Shown: in pieces, positions 35,426 through 46,047 of the stretch
Numbering within the stretch: position 1 is the stretch's first letter
How the letters are laid out: each line of letters begins with the position of its first letter
From: Dysidea avara
Lineage: Eukaryota; Porifera; Demospongiae; Dictyoceratida; Dysideidae
Direction of reading: 5' to 3'
Length of the DNA stretch: 64,000 nucleotides
Assembly (NCBI RefSeq): GCF_963678975.1
Contig: NC_089272.1
Span: 61,702,574 to 61,766,573 of the forward strand
Program-made: the position numbers and the translations under genes
The notes under the pieces: generated by a model
Told to the model about the DNA's origin: nothing
Database searches by the model: none
The model's input: the letters and a program-made list of their open reading frames with translations, nothing else

Positions 35426-35775
35426 ATTGCACCTTTGAAAGAAAAAAAGCTATTGTAAATTGTGTAGAATATGTAACTATCATTATACTATAGCAAGAGT
35501 AAATAATGGATACTCTCTCTTCCATTATTTACTCTTGACTATAGCGATTCCTCTCAAGCACCTAAAGCGCTTCAGTGGCGTCCGTTATTTAGAGGTAAGA
35601 GCATACACGTATGGTACAAGAGGGTACTCGTTGACTGTCCGTTGTCCGTTACAAGGAGTTGTGCGGAGGTTATTAATACATTGAAAACAATTAGCAAATG
35701 GCTGGGACCATAGTTAACTGTCCGTAACACGGAGGTGTCTGCTATTCGGAGTGTCCGTTAATAGAGGTTACACTG

Positions 35776-36460
35776 TATATGGCCTGATAGAAAATTTTAT
35801 TATAGTGAAACAAATGGAACTTGTTGCAAGTTGATAGGAGCAACCACCATTGTGATATGGATCATTTTATAAAAGTATGTAAAGGGTTTGTGTGTTTCCT
35901 TGCAAACGTGTTTTTGTCAGTTTTCTGGCCTATGTGGGTTTGCGGATTAATAGTTTTGAACTAGTGAGTATAACTACATATACAGGGAAGACACAACATG
36001 CTCACACAAGCCATATAGTGTTTGAACAAAAATTCCTACATGTGGTATTGCTTTAAATACGCTTACGCTTGTCAGAAGTACATATGTGACTTGTGCGCTT
36101 TCTTTCCTTTAGCTAATTGTACCCCATTTCATATGGGTAATGTGACAGAGTCTCCAATTATGATAATGAAAATAATAATAATTGGTCATGTATTACATTC
36201 TACTTAAGCTGTGAAGGCCTTTCCAATGGATTCCAATTGTTTTTAACATCTATCACATTTCCTTGCTTAAACACACCGCACCTTCAATAGTATATAGAGT
36301 GGTGCCACAATCAATTCGAAAATAAGGGCTTAAACATAGAGCATTGAGTGGTGAATAGTCACCGCATTGATTTTTTGAACTAAGGTAATTAAGAATTAGC
36401 AGTAGAAGATTACATGATTTGGAGCAGAAGGAACAATTTACTAGAACTTTGAGATTGCAA
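35776..36460. other. Gene-free stretch, deletion joint of unit 2
   Basis: 35960-36010 matches unit 1 near 14910, while ~36200 onward matches unit 1 near 18270. About 3 kb of unit 1, including exons 2-5 of the receptor gene, has no counterpart here. Confidence 0.55.
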
Positions 36461-36468
36461 ACAGGTAC

Positions 36469-36870
36469 CTGAAGAAATTGGATTATTTTGGCAGTAATAA
36501 TTACATCTTGGTTAATCCTGACATCTGTCACAAGTTACTTACATTGCAACCACAGATATTTGGGGGTATCCCCCTACACACAGAAACAATTATAGGATAG
36601 TCACATGCTCACCTTCACCCTCACCACTTGTGTAGTGACCACATAATTTCTCAAGTGTTTCATATGTGTTCAGTTTGTCATTCAATATTGGTTGTTTTGG
36701 GAATTTTTCTTCGGGTTCACTACAGTAATATAACAGTTGAGACTTGTTTGAGAACAAGCAAGATGATATCTCAAATGTCTGCAGATGTTCTTTAGTGAAT
36801 GACTCTCCACATACACCCAAGATGAGTAGCGTAGAAAGGAATACCCAGTAATGCCATATCTTTGGCTTCC
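36469..36870 (-). pseudogene. Relic of the receptor gene in unit 2
   Basis: 36870-36613 corresponds to exon 1 of the gene at 16318-18773: the SFTKEHLQTFEISSC and LLYYCSEPEEKFPKQ peptides are conserved. The start codon has become ATA, and the region expected to hold the membrane-spanning exons is missing. A further 56-bp exon-like block (36524-36469) has good splice sites (GTGACAG| ... CTTCAG|GTACCT), is in phase with exon 1, and reads DVRINQDVIITAKIIQFLQ. It is disrupted in unit 1. Either an alternative exon or an ancestral one lost from unit 1. Confidence 0.65.
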
Positions 36871-37919
36871 TAAATTAATCACAAAGAAGTAACACATCAA
36901 GAAACACATGTTACAAGAGAAGGTGATAATTACTAGTCGGGTACTGCACAACAAAAACATTTGATGAAAGGAACTTCTCAAAATAAATGTTAAGCTGGAT
37001 GGTTTATTTTAATACAGCACACTAAGTACATAATAGCTAGAGTATGAAATATGGTCAACTGTTTACATTAAGTTAACTGCGTATACCAACTATAGATAGG
37101 TTTAACGAGAAGGTATGGCACTATATTATACAATTTACATAATGCAATTTGGGTTTGTGTAGGGCAAAAATATCGGTAAAGTCAATAGAGGCAAACAGTT
37201 TTTGAAGTATTTCTGCTCACTGTATTATTGCATCAATTATTATTAACAGTTTTAGTCCACTGTCTATTAGTTGTATTTGACATAGCATCTTTTTTCCCTA
37301 CAAAAAATGGCTGGTAATTTGCTCATGCGATGCATTTTTGTGACCACACTTCTTCGTTAAACATGACTGTCTATACCAGTTGACAACTGGAGGGCAAAGT
37401 GGAGCATGCAGTACGTACCCATAAAATACAATACTATAAAAAATATACTATAGACTTTAAATATTAAGTTGTTTAGCTGGTAGTTCTTACTCTTTTTACA
37501 TGAAGCTATTGCATAGTTGAATCCAATTCAATTTGTTTGTGAATGCAAAAAATCTTACCCACTTTTTTAAAACTTGGGGCATAACTCTTACCTTCGTACA
37601 TACACAGCTAATGCATAAAATAATACCAGAGTTTCTGACAACTTGAGCACCTCTGTACACCTCACATGTCAGGTCTGTCCATTAAGGGTGAAGATCACAG
37701 GTCACCAGGATTACATTTTGGCCATGTAAAATGGCTATCGATCTCATCTGTTTTATACAGATAGGATCTTATGGTGATGATTTAGCTGATTTAATGACAA
37801 GGATGGTAATGTAAGTGTTTGTACTACAACAGATTGTTACTGGAGAACTAGTTTTATCAGAGTACAATGCATGTGACTGGAGTCTTAGTCTAGCTACTCT
37901 TGCCAGGGGTAGAACTTTA

Positions 37920-38158
37920 CATAGTAAAAATAAACTAGTGAAGGTCACTACTAATGTCTGCCACAATACTCACTATTTTTGTGTAGTGATGTTCACTACT
38001 AATTTTGTAGTGATCGTCACTGCCATGTAGTGACGGTCACTACTATGTAGTGAGGGGGTCACTGCAAAAGAGTAGTGAAGGTCACTACAAAAGTAGTGAA
38101 CGTCACTACACAAAATAGTGAGTACTGTGGCAGAGATTACTTCTTTTTTTTTACAGTG
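37920..38158. mobile_element. Mariner-like MITE with palindromic GTCACTAC repeats, unit 2 only
   Basis: TA-flanked (37918-37919, 38159-38160). The right end is CACTGTAAAAAAAA reversed, the left end CATAGTAAAAA. The interior repeats GTAGTGA and GTCACTAC in many orientations, giving a strong hairpin. Unit 1 reads ACTTTATGGTCGGATTAAAC (~20320) without it. Confidence 0.8.
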
Positions 38159-38576
38159 TATGGTCGGATTAAACAACTTTACTAAAGTGGCTGTAGATGG
38201 AGAGAATTTTAAAGGGAAGAAAGGCCAAAGAAGTTACTGGATTAGTCAAACTAAATTCAGAGAAGCTAATTCTGTGTGTGCAATTGCTTGAATAGTAAGA
38301 TGTCTGTGTTGCTGTCCCTAGGATTACGTGGAGCCACACCTACATATTGATTGCTGATACAAGAAAGTTTGAAAGCTAATCTGTATTAGTGTTTGGTTAA
38401 CAAGTAACTCTTTTACCTTTTTGTTCTTGTACAAGGACTGCATGCTGCTCTTGACACACAGTTCTGCCCCAGATCCCAAATCTAACATCACAACAAATTA
38501 AAGCTAAGTTACTACTATGTAGCCCTGTATGTAGACACGTGCTCCTCAAACTAATCAAAATCATGATCAAGACTCA

Positions 38577-38680
38577 CGGTATTGTATTGTATTGTATTAG
38601 CACTTTACAGTGACCAACACTGAAGGTAGTGAGTCGCGAGGCCATTTCTATTACGACCAGCGGGGTCAGACATTGCTGAT
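38577..38680 (-). mobile_element. SINE 3' fragment, unit 2 only
   Basis: Minus strand: CTTCAGTGTTGGTCACTGTA then (AATAC)n, matching 25170-25216. The left flank is the (GTATT)n tail at 38578-38600. Confidence 0.6.
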
Positions 38681-39001
38681 CCCACTATCCACTAGACAGT
38701 ATGTGGATGGTACCCAGAGTTTAATCAAAGCAGGTAGTACATACACATACAATAGAGCTGAAAGCAAAGTACACTGAATCATGGGATAGGGCGGACCGGC
38801 TCACGATCACCGTGACAGAACCTATATTGGAGATGGTATCACAGACCTAATTAGCTTTGGTAGATCATGAACTATAAATTAAAGTAGGCTTGTACGTGTG
38901 ATGTTCTAAACGCTCTCATGAGCATTCTCATTACCCAGATCTACGGACGCCCTCCCAACACAGTATAACACACTTTAATACCTAAGACAACAAAAACTTA
39001 C

Positions 39002-39165
39002 AATGTAGTGGTCAGCCAAGTGTCTACAAACCTTGATTCTAACTTCCAACTCGTACAGATGTAATCAGAATTCTATAGCGCCCATACGACAGAAAAGTGG
39101 GCGGAGCGAACTATGGCATGTAAACATTTTCGCACGTTACTATATACGCATGCGTAAGATGCAAA
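39002..39165 (-). promoter_or_regulatory. Presumed receptor promoter and first exon, unit 2 copy
   Basis: Near-identical to 22331-22500, including the donor ATT|GTAAGT at 39001-38996. It now points at a relic gene. Confidence 0.4.
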
Positions 39166-39269
39166 AGTATGCAGAGTTTAAAATTCTGTAGTAACCGAGG
39201 TAATAACTCAAGCACAATATTTATATTCCACATAGTGACACACCAACATGAACACACGTAGGAATACTG

Positions 39270-40301
39270 CTACAATTTGTCTATAAACTGGTTGAATGGC
39301 AAGCCTTCAAAGCAAATCTGATAAACAGTTGTAAACAGTGGAAACTCCTTCTCTGCATTCTTCTCTTTCAAGAAATCATACAAGTCTTTAACACATTCCT
39401 TTCCTTGAAGTTTCTGTCCTCCCAACATTTCTTCTTCAAGAACATCAACAGACTTACCAGTGCGTACCATCTCTTCAACCATCTCTTGACCTCTCCCTCC
39501 AAAACAGGTGGCAATCATGTCAGCTACTCCGCAGCTCTCCTGGAATGTGGATGTCTCTGTGTCCTTGTAGAACATGCGAGCAAATTTCATGATCTCAAGC
39601 ATGCCAATACGAATTACTGCAGCCTTAGTACTAAATCCATAATCTAGGCCTTGACAAATACCCACTGTAAATGCTACAACGTTCTTTAAGGCACCGCACA
39701 GCTCAACTCCAATGCAGTCATTGACAACAGTTACTCTGAAATACTGAGTACTGAACAGTTCATAAAAGTATCGACCATTCTCTTCATTGTGTGCCCCTAT
39801 GGTTGTCTCACAAAATTGTTCATTGGCCACATCATTTGCAATATTAGCACCCATTAACACTGATACATCAATGTTGAGCGTCTTGTTGATAATTGTTGAC
39901 ATCAGTTGAAAGCCGTCATCACTTGAACACATACCCTTAATAAGAGATATGGCGAAAGCTCCTTGTTTCACTTGTCCCTTCATTTGCTCACAAATTTTTA
40001 TTAAAAACTGATGAGGGAGCACAAACACTAAAATGTCGGCATCCTTTGTGGCCTCAATCAAGTCTGGTACTGCTGTAACATTTTCAGGGAGTTTTATTCC
40101 AGGTAGATATTTGACATTTTCATGTTGAGTGTTGATAATTTGTGACAATCTCTTCCCATCAATCAGTTCTTCATACACCCACATGTTCACCTCATCTTGA
40201 AACAAATCTAATTTCTTAACATTGTTACCAATTATCTTGCTTATTGTTGAGCCCCAGTTCCCTGATCCGATTATAGCTACTTTCTTCGGTGCAGTGGCCA
40301 T
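39270..40301 (-). CDS. Glycerol-3-phosphate dehydrogenase [NAD+], cytosolic type, copy C
   Basis: Intact 343-residue frame with no intron in the coding region. It interconverts DHAP and glycerol-3-phosphate with NADH/NAD+. The N-terminal Rossmann motif is [20 protein letters not shown]. Counterparts of the catalytic lysines lie in SLIKGM (~122) and GALKN (~206), and the C-terminal substrate region is [16 protein letters not shown]. Family members usually have GGRN at that last site, but here Asn is replaced by Gly. [12 protein letters not shown] replaces the usual [11 protein letters not shown]-type loop. So substrate affinity may differ. It pairs with copy D 945 bp upstream in the same orientation. 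Copy A is its partner in unit 1. The sequence just before ATG resembles a splice acceptor, so a 5' UTR intron is possible. Confidence 0.93.
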   Translation of the reverse strand: MATAPKKVAIIGSGNWGSTISKIIGNNVKKLDLFQDEVNMWVYEELIDGKRLSQIINTQHENVKYLPGIKLPENVTAVPDLIEATKDADILVFVLPHQFLIKICEQMKGQVKQGAFAISLIKGMCSSDDGFQLMSTIINKTLNIDVSVLMGANIANDVANEQFCETTIGAHNEENGRYFYELFSTQYFRVTVVNDCIGVELCGALKNVVAFTVGICQGLDYGFSTKAAVIRIGMLEIMKFARMFYKDTETSTFQESCGVADMIATCFGGRGQEMVEEMVRTGKSVDVLEEEMLGGQKLQGKECVKDLYDFLKEKNAEKEFPLFTTVYQICFEGLPFNQFIDKL

Positions 40302-41246
40302 ACCACTTCTTTTTCTCTATATCTAAAAATGAAATATTTGTGCCCATAATTACATATACTGATAGAGAGGGCCTGTATGCTGTATAAACATATATGGTGC
40401 AGTCTAGTGCAGTAATGTACTTTAAGTGTAGAGTGCATGCATCCTTGTATTGACATGACAAGTAATGCATAGCAACACTATAACAACCATACTAATATTT
40501 ACATGTGCAGTGCTCTCTACTACGTTAAATATATTATAGATCATGCAAGACAGTGTTTTATTACAACACAAAAATCATCATCAGAGTTGTAACATTAGCT
40601 GGATGGTCACTGCTCAACTATAATAATTTTAATTTAAGATTCATAAATTGACTCTAGTTCAAGTAAATTCCACACATTAGCTCGTTAATTGTTGTGACAA
40701 AATTAAGGTATAGATCTATAACTGCAAACTATACAATAACTTGTTGACTGGGGAATGTGTAGACTTAGAGTTTTACTTGCTTGTTATATGGTTATTATAC
40801 TGAGGAGTTGATTGTTTTAGACAACTGACTGCTCTATTAGAGTATTAGTATGTTAATGGTCAAAGTCAAATGCTAAGTATCCTGATTGCAATGAGAATAC
40901 AGCATCTGGTGACCAAATGATAGTAATGAATAACTAAATGCAGCTTCACACAACCACGCAAAAAGTTGCCTTGTTTCCTGAATTGGTTACGAAAGAATTG
41001 AAGTGACAAGGCTATATGCTGTGACAATGCTGCCAAGAACGTATAAAGTAGTTTATATACACTACAGACTTGTACAGAGTACTGGTATGTATACAGAGCA
41101 AAGATGCTGGAGATGATACAGATACTAGTTGTTGGACTGAACAACAAGTGATCAACACCTAAACAATGAATGAATAAATTCAAACAGTAATCAAATGAAA
41201 ATTATCAAACACGCTATGAAAATAAAGAATGTTTCCCTATAAGCTG

Positions 41247-42278
41247 TTACAGTTTTGTAAGAAGCTGCTGTGGGGGAAGACCTTCATAACAGATCTGATA
41301 TACAGCTGTAAAAAGTGGAAACTCGCTCTCTAAGTTTCTCTGCTTAAACAAGATATGTACTTCTCTGGCACACTCTGGCCCTTGTAGTTTTTGACCATTC
41401 AAAATTTCTGCTTCAAGGACATCAATAGCCTTCCCAGTACGCACCATTGCTTCAGCAACTCTTTGACCTCTTCCTCCAAAACAAGTTGTGATTAAGTCAG
41501 CCACTCCACAGCTCTCCAAAAATGTAGACAATTCAGTACCTTTGTAGAACATGCGGGAAAACTTTATAATCTCCATCATGCCAATGCGAATCACAGCTGC
41601 TTTAGTGTTTGATCCTAATCCAAATCCTTTACAAACACCTACTGCAAATGCTACAATGTTCTTCAAAGCACCACAAATCTCAACACTGTCACTATCACTG
41701 ATGACAGTCACTCGGAAATAAGGAGTATTGAATAACTCGTAGAAAACTTGGCCATTATCTTTGTTATGAGCACCAATGGTGGTCTCACAAAATTCTTCTT
41801 TGGCAACCTCGATAGCAATATTGGCACCCATCAACACTGAAACATTGATGCCAAGAGCCTTGTTGATAATTGTTGACATTAGTTGAAAGCCGTCATCACC
41901 TGAACATATTCCCTTTATAAGAGATATGGCAAATGCTCCTGGTTTGATGTGTACCTTCAATTGCTCACAAGCCTTCGTTAAAAATTGATAAGGGAGCACA
42001 AACACTAAAATGTCTGCATCCTTTGTGGCCTCAATCAAGTCTGGTACTGCTGTAACATTTTCAGGGAGTGTTATTCCAGGTAGATATTTGACATTTTCAT
42101 GTTGAGAGTTGATAATTTCTGTCAGTTTCTTCCCATCAATCAGTTCCTCATACACCCACATGCGTACCTCGTCATGAAATAAATCAAATTTCTTAACGTT
42201 GTTGCCGATAATCTTGCTGATTGCAGAGCCCCAGTTCCCTGATCCAATTATAGCTACCTTCTTTGCTGTGGTGGCCAT
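41247..42278 (-). CDS. Glycerol-3-phosphate dehydrogenase [NAD+], cytosolic type, copy D
   Basis: Intact single-exon frame of 343 residues: [20 protein letters not shown] at 8-27, [14 protein letters not shown] with the first catalytic Lys, [40 protein letters not shown] with the second Lys-Asn pair, and [17 protein letters not shown]. As in copy C, the residue after GGR is Gly instead of the usual Asn. Residue 98 is Tyr (VLPYQF) where the other copies have His. Copy B in unit 1 is its frameshifted twin. The family is the cytosolic NAD enzyme, not the FAD-linked mitochondrial one. Upstream, CTGTTAG|GTT before the ATG may be a 5' UTR acceptor. Confidence 0.94.
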   Translation of the reverse strand: MATTAKKVAIIGSGNWGSAISKIIGNNVKKFDLFHDEVRMWVYEELIDGKKLTEIINSQHENVKYLPGITLPENVTAVPDLIEATKDADILVFVLPYQFLTKACEQLKVHIKPGAFAISLIKGICSGDDGFQLMSTIINKALGINVSVLMGANIAIEVAKEEFCETTIGAHNKDNGQVFYELFNTPYFRVTVISDSDSVEICGALKNIVAFAVGVCKGFGLGSNTKAAVIRIGMMEIIKFSRMFYKGTELSTFLESCGVADLITTCFGGRGQRVAEAMVRTGKAIDVLEAEILNGQKLQGPECAREVHILFKQRNLESEFPLFTAVYQICYEGLPPQQLLTKL

Positions 42279-43517
42279 AACCTAACAGATAAGGGCAAGC
42301 TCACTGAGTATGCATATACGTGTACTGTAGCAGTTATTGTACTTCATGGAATGGCATGTATACATGCAGTATGAATTGCAGAAGGTGCATAGTGTCCATG
42401 TATGTGCAATGTGCAAAGAGAGTGCATATGTGTGTAATTACAGGAGGCAAGTTATGTAGAGCAGTAGTGTGGTGTTGTATAAATCAGGGTGCTTATTCAT
42501 GTGACTGACGTATTCATATGTGCACAATACATGCAAAATTTTCAAGATCTTCCAGACTCCAGGCTTTGATGTTGTATACTCAATCACCTACTAATTTATT
42601 TTTGATGGAGATAGAAGAAACATTACAAATGAGTGACTGTTCTATTAGAGTAGTTGCACTTGCTTGACTACTTCATTAAGCATTTGATTTTATACTGTAC
42701 CATGCTTAGAACGGTAATTTTGTGTAGCTGTCACAGTGAGAAACCATTTCTTGACCATGATAAGTTTCTAAATTCAATAGGGAAGCCTGAAGTCTAATTT
42801 AATAGTGTTCCAAGCACTGTTATATCCAAAAAAGGGCTTTCCTAAAATTTCTGACTCCCCCTAGGTACATATGCCCTTGTAATGAATTTGGGTATGTCAT
42901 TGCACAGAATATAGTCACAACATTCCCATATTACAAATTTCAGAAGCAAGATTCAGCTAAAATTGAGGCACATGTACATTTACTATATACAGCATGAACT
43001 GTAAATCCAAAAAAACCCTGGTGATCCATCATGCCTTTGATGTGTGCTGGGCTAGTACGTATATTTGAGAGGAGCAACAGCACAACATGTCCACTGTTTT
43101 CATAACCAGTTGCCTAAACAGTTGATTCCTGACAATTTGACAAACTTTGTTATACATATGACCACCAATTGGACTGATTATGGCAAACTACGGAGAATTG
43201 TACAGCATTAATGGTGGTCTATAAAGAGGGAGAATCAGTCATTGTTTTGTGTTGGTTACTCTTGTTCAGGCTTCCATGTAACACCATTAGAAAAAGCAAC
43301 TTTAGTTCAGGTTTTGTTCTGTTCCTGAAATCTGTATAATATATAATGCACCCATCAGCCATAGATAATGACGAGCATGTACCTAACAAAGTAGTAAAAG
43401 ATGTCAGTATTACTGGACTCCTCATCCCAGTACTCTGGACTCTATTACTCACTATGAATGCCAATGAATGCAGTAACTACAGAAATATATATATATATTT
43501 TTTGCATTATCTACAGA

Positions 43518-44149
43518 TGTGACTGAATTTTGGAAAACCGTCGATATACACACAATAGTACTTTTGTAATAAAACGCATTTAAAAAACTATGAATAAAAA
43601 ATGCAAGCTCCAGAAAAAAAATACGCAAGTTTTTTATTGCCTCACTGGTGGGCGAATTAAGCCTCCAGTGGATAAATCCTGGGTATCATTGTGTTCGCCT
43701 GTTCATAGGGAGTACATAAATCTTTGTTTCATCTCCATACACGAAAGGATTTCAAAGTTACAGACGTTAGTTTACGTTGCGCTGACGAAAGAATTTACCG
43801 ACGATCATATTTTCAGTGAATGTGCTTTCCTTCTCGAACACAGAAGCATGGCTGGGACAAAACCTATACCTTGGTGGATGCGCAAATTCATGGCGAACAC
43901 AATGAGCGAAGAGTCAATTCCGTATGCCATTGTATCAGTAAGTTATGATGGTTTATGTAAGCGCCTGTAGATTCTTTTTTTCGATAGCTTCTGTACATAT
44001 CAATTTATTTGCTTGTCCGGCTGTCTAGTGCTATTTATGAAGCTGAAACTTGGCTAGTCCATTCCTCTGTCCCTGTAGAAAACAAAGAACAAATAAAATG
44101 CATTTTGAAAATTGTACGGATATCGACGGTTTTCTAAAATTAGGTCACA
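43518..44149. mobile_element. Inverted-repeat element beyond the end of unit 2
   Basis: Ends pair as TGTGACTGAATTTTGGAAAA followed by CCGTCGATAT, against the complement of ATATCGACGGTTTTCTAAAA. The interior has a 126-residue open frame (43590-43970) with no known domain. I treat it as part of the element, coding status unknown. Confidence 0.6.
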
Positions 44150-46047
44150 AATATTAGTGCTGTGAAAAAGAGTGACTATATATTCAATGTGCGTCTTTTC
44201 ATAGGTATTTGCTTTGTCGTTACCAATTGTGCCTTTGTTTAGTGCACGGTGCTATGCACTCTGGTTTTGAAGGATGTTAAGACATAAAAGTTATTCAATG
44301 ACTGGCAGAGCTTTTCTTCAGTCGGACACAATGATTACACAGAGAAGTCTAAGCAAGACAGAGAGTCTATGAATACAGATAGTGAGAGAAAATTGTCTAC
44401 AACATCTTGATAATAGGAGATGGTCAGTTTTTGACATGCAATCCAACAAGTATCAAATAGTAAGACATACTCTTACACAATATACACTTGTTACATGATG
44501 GGACCAGTTCAGCTGACTATGAAACATCATTCCAAAGAAGAAGAAACCATCATTAGGATGATGATTGAGAACATAATACAGTTACATAATTATACCTTGA
44601 ACACATGTGATTATACTGATCATACACAAAGGCGTAGGTTCAGATGGTTCGGATGAACCCCCCTCTCAGAAGCAATTTAAAAAAAAATTAAATTCTTACA
44701 GCCTGGAGCTCTCTAGTAGCTATTTGCACACTGGCGCAGCTCTGTATTACTTTTAAGTGTCATATCGCATTAATGCTGAATCATCGATGAATTAAGTATT
44801 GAATCACGTGACCAATTGTGCACATGATGTATGGTGGAAATGGACAATTGGTTCAGGCATATTACAAGGCAAGAGCTGTGATAAACTTGAGTGGTTGTGT
44901 TATACGTGTGTCAGGTTAGCACAAACTGTTAATAGTTGATGTATATTTACACGATGAGTGTTTTGTTTATTTGTCACATGTTGCGGGCATGTGATGTCTC
45001 CAAAATATTGGAGCACAAGCCAAGTCTGAAGTTGCTGATTATTAACAGGAGGACTGGCCGAGAATAACGGGTATAAAGTATTGCCAACTACGGAACTCAA
45101 ATGTGGAGTGCTAAGAAAGTTCAGTGAAGTTGGCTATCAGTATGTTGCCGTCTGGAAGTGAAGATTAGTGTACGTTTATAGTATCTATAAGCTTCACAAA
45201 CAGCAGTGTGTAGGTGTTAGATGCACAAACACCACGCTTTAATGTTATTGTCCAAGGGCACATTTTGTGTATGCATCATTTTCGTTCAAATCTGGTTCAG
45301 GGGAAGCACCCAGGCCTTCCCCCATGCACTTCAAATCCGAACAAAATTCTGGCTACGCCAGTACAGGCCTGGCAAGGAAGCTACAGGTTGTATACAAATA
45401 AAGGATATAATATGCAGTACAACACTTGTAAACAATCAAGAGTAAACAAACTGATGAAATCCTTAAGTGTTCCTATCAGCATAATCATGTGGAAAAATAA
45501 TGTTTAGAACAACTGATTGTTTTGTGAGCAACCAGGAGGGAGCCTACATGCATATGTAATGATATTGCACAAATATTTCATGTGAGCTGAATAGTCTCTG
45601 TATAGTAAGCGGCGTGACAGGGCTTGATACATATTTTAGTTTGTTAATTGTTTGTAATGGTGTGATTCACAATTGGAAAAATGCTGCCATTATGGAGTAA
45701 TTAAACTTATAGTGATGACGATGATTTTCACATCAACAGCAACAGTGATAACAATTATTGCAATATGACCATATACATAGTATGGTAGTATAGTAACAGA
45801 CAGCTTGATTTGGAGAATTTTCTCTAATAATGAATAATGAAAAATGACTTCCTACCCGCTTGGAAATCTGAATTTTTGTGGATGAGAAACAAGTAATCAA
45901 GTTTGTCTGGCCTTAGCTCTTCGCAGTGCACGTGGTCTTGTCCTACCCCCTCCCTAGTGAGCAGCATTTATACATATATGGTTCTACAAGTTGTTGCAGA
46001 TTGCTGAATGGTTTATAGGGTCCTAGGGCGTAATTATTTCTGCTTAC
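44150..46047. other. Mostly gene-free; one possible MITE
   Basis: 44633-45366 may be an element: CAAAGGCGTAGGTTCAGAT with a nearby GTTCGGATGA, against the complement of TCTGGCTACGCCAGT with TCCGAACA. No target duplication is clear. The rest shows nothing. Confidence 0.4.

Larger units (their letters stand above)
33132..35775. mobile_element. Tigger/pogo DNA transposon, 2.64 kb, with an extra HIRAN ORF
   Basis: Ends CAGTGGAACCTCTATATAAC and, reversed, CAGTGTAACCTCTATTAACG, both flanked by TA (33130-33131, 35776-35777). Inside are a broken pogo-type transposase on the minus strand (33305-34957) and a divergent ORF on the plus strand (35070-~35425) with a HIRAN-like domain. Absent from unit 1, so it inserted after the duplication, or its site lies in sequence lost there. 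Confidence 0.9.
30180..43385. repeat. Segmental duplication unit 2
   Basis: Tandem partner of 12340-29565 in the same orientation. It holds two intact GPDH genes, a relic of the receptor gene, a Tigger element and several MITEs absent from unit 1. Confidence 0.85.

Noticed and set aside
43590-43970. 126-residue open frame
   Set aside because: Lies wholly inside an inverted-repeat element and shows no domain. Kept only as part of that element.
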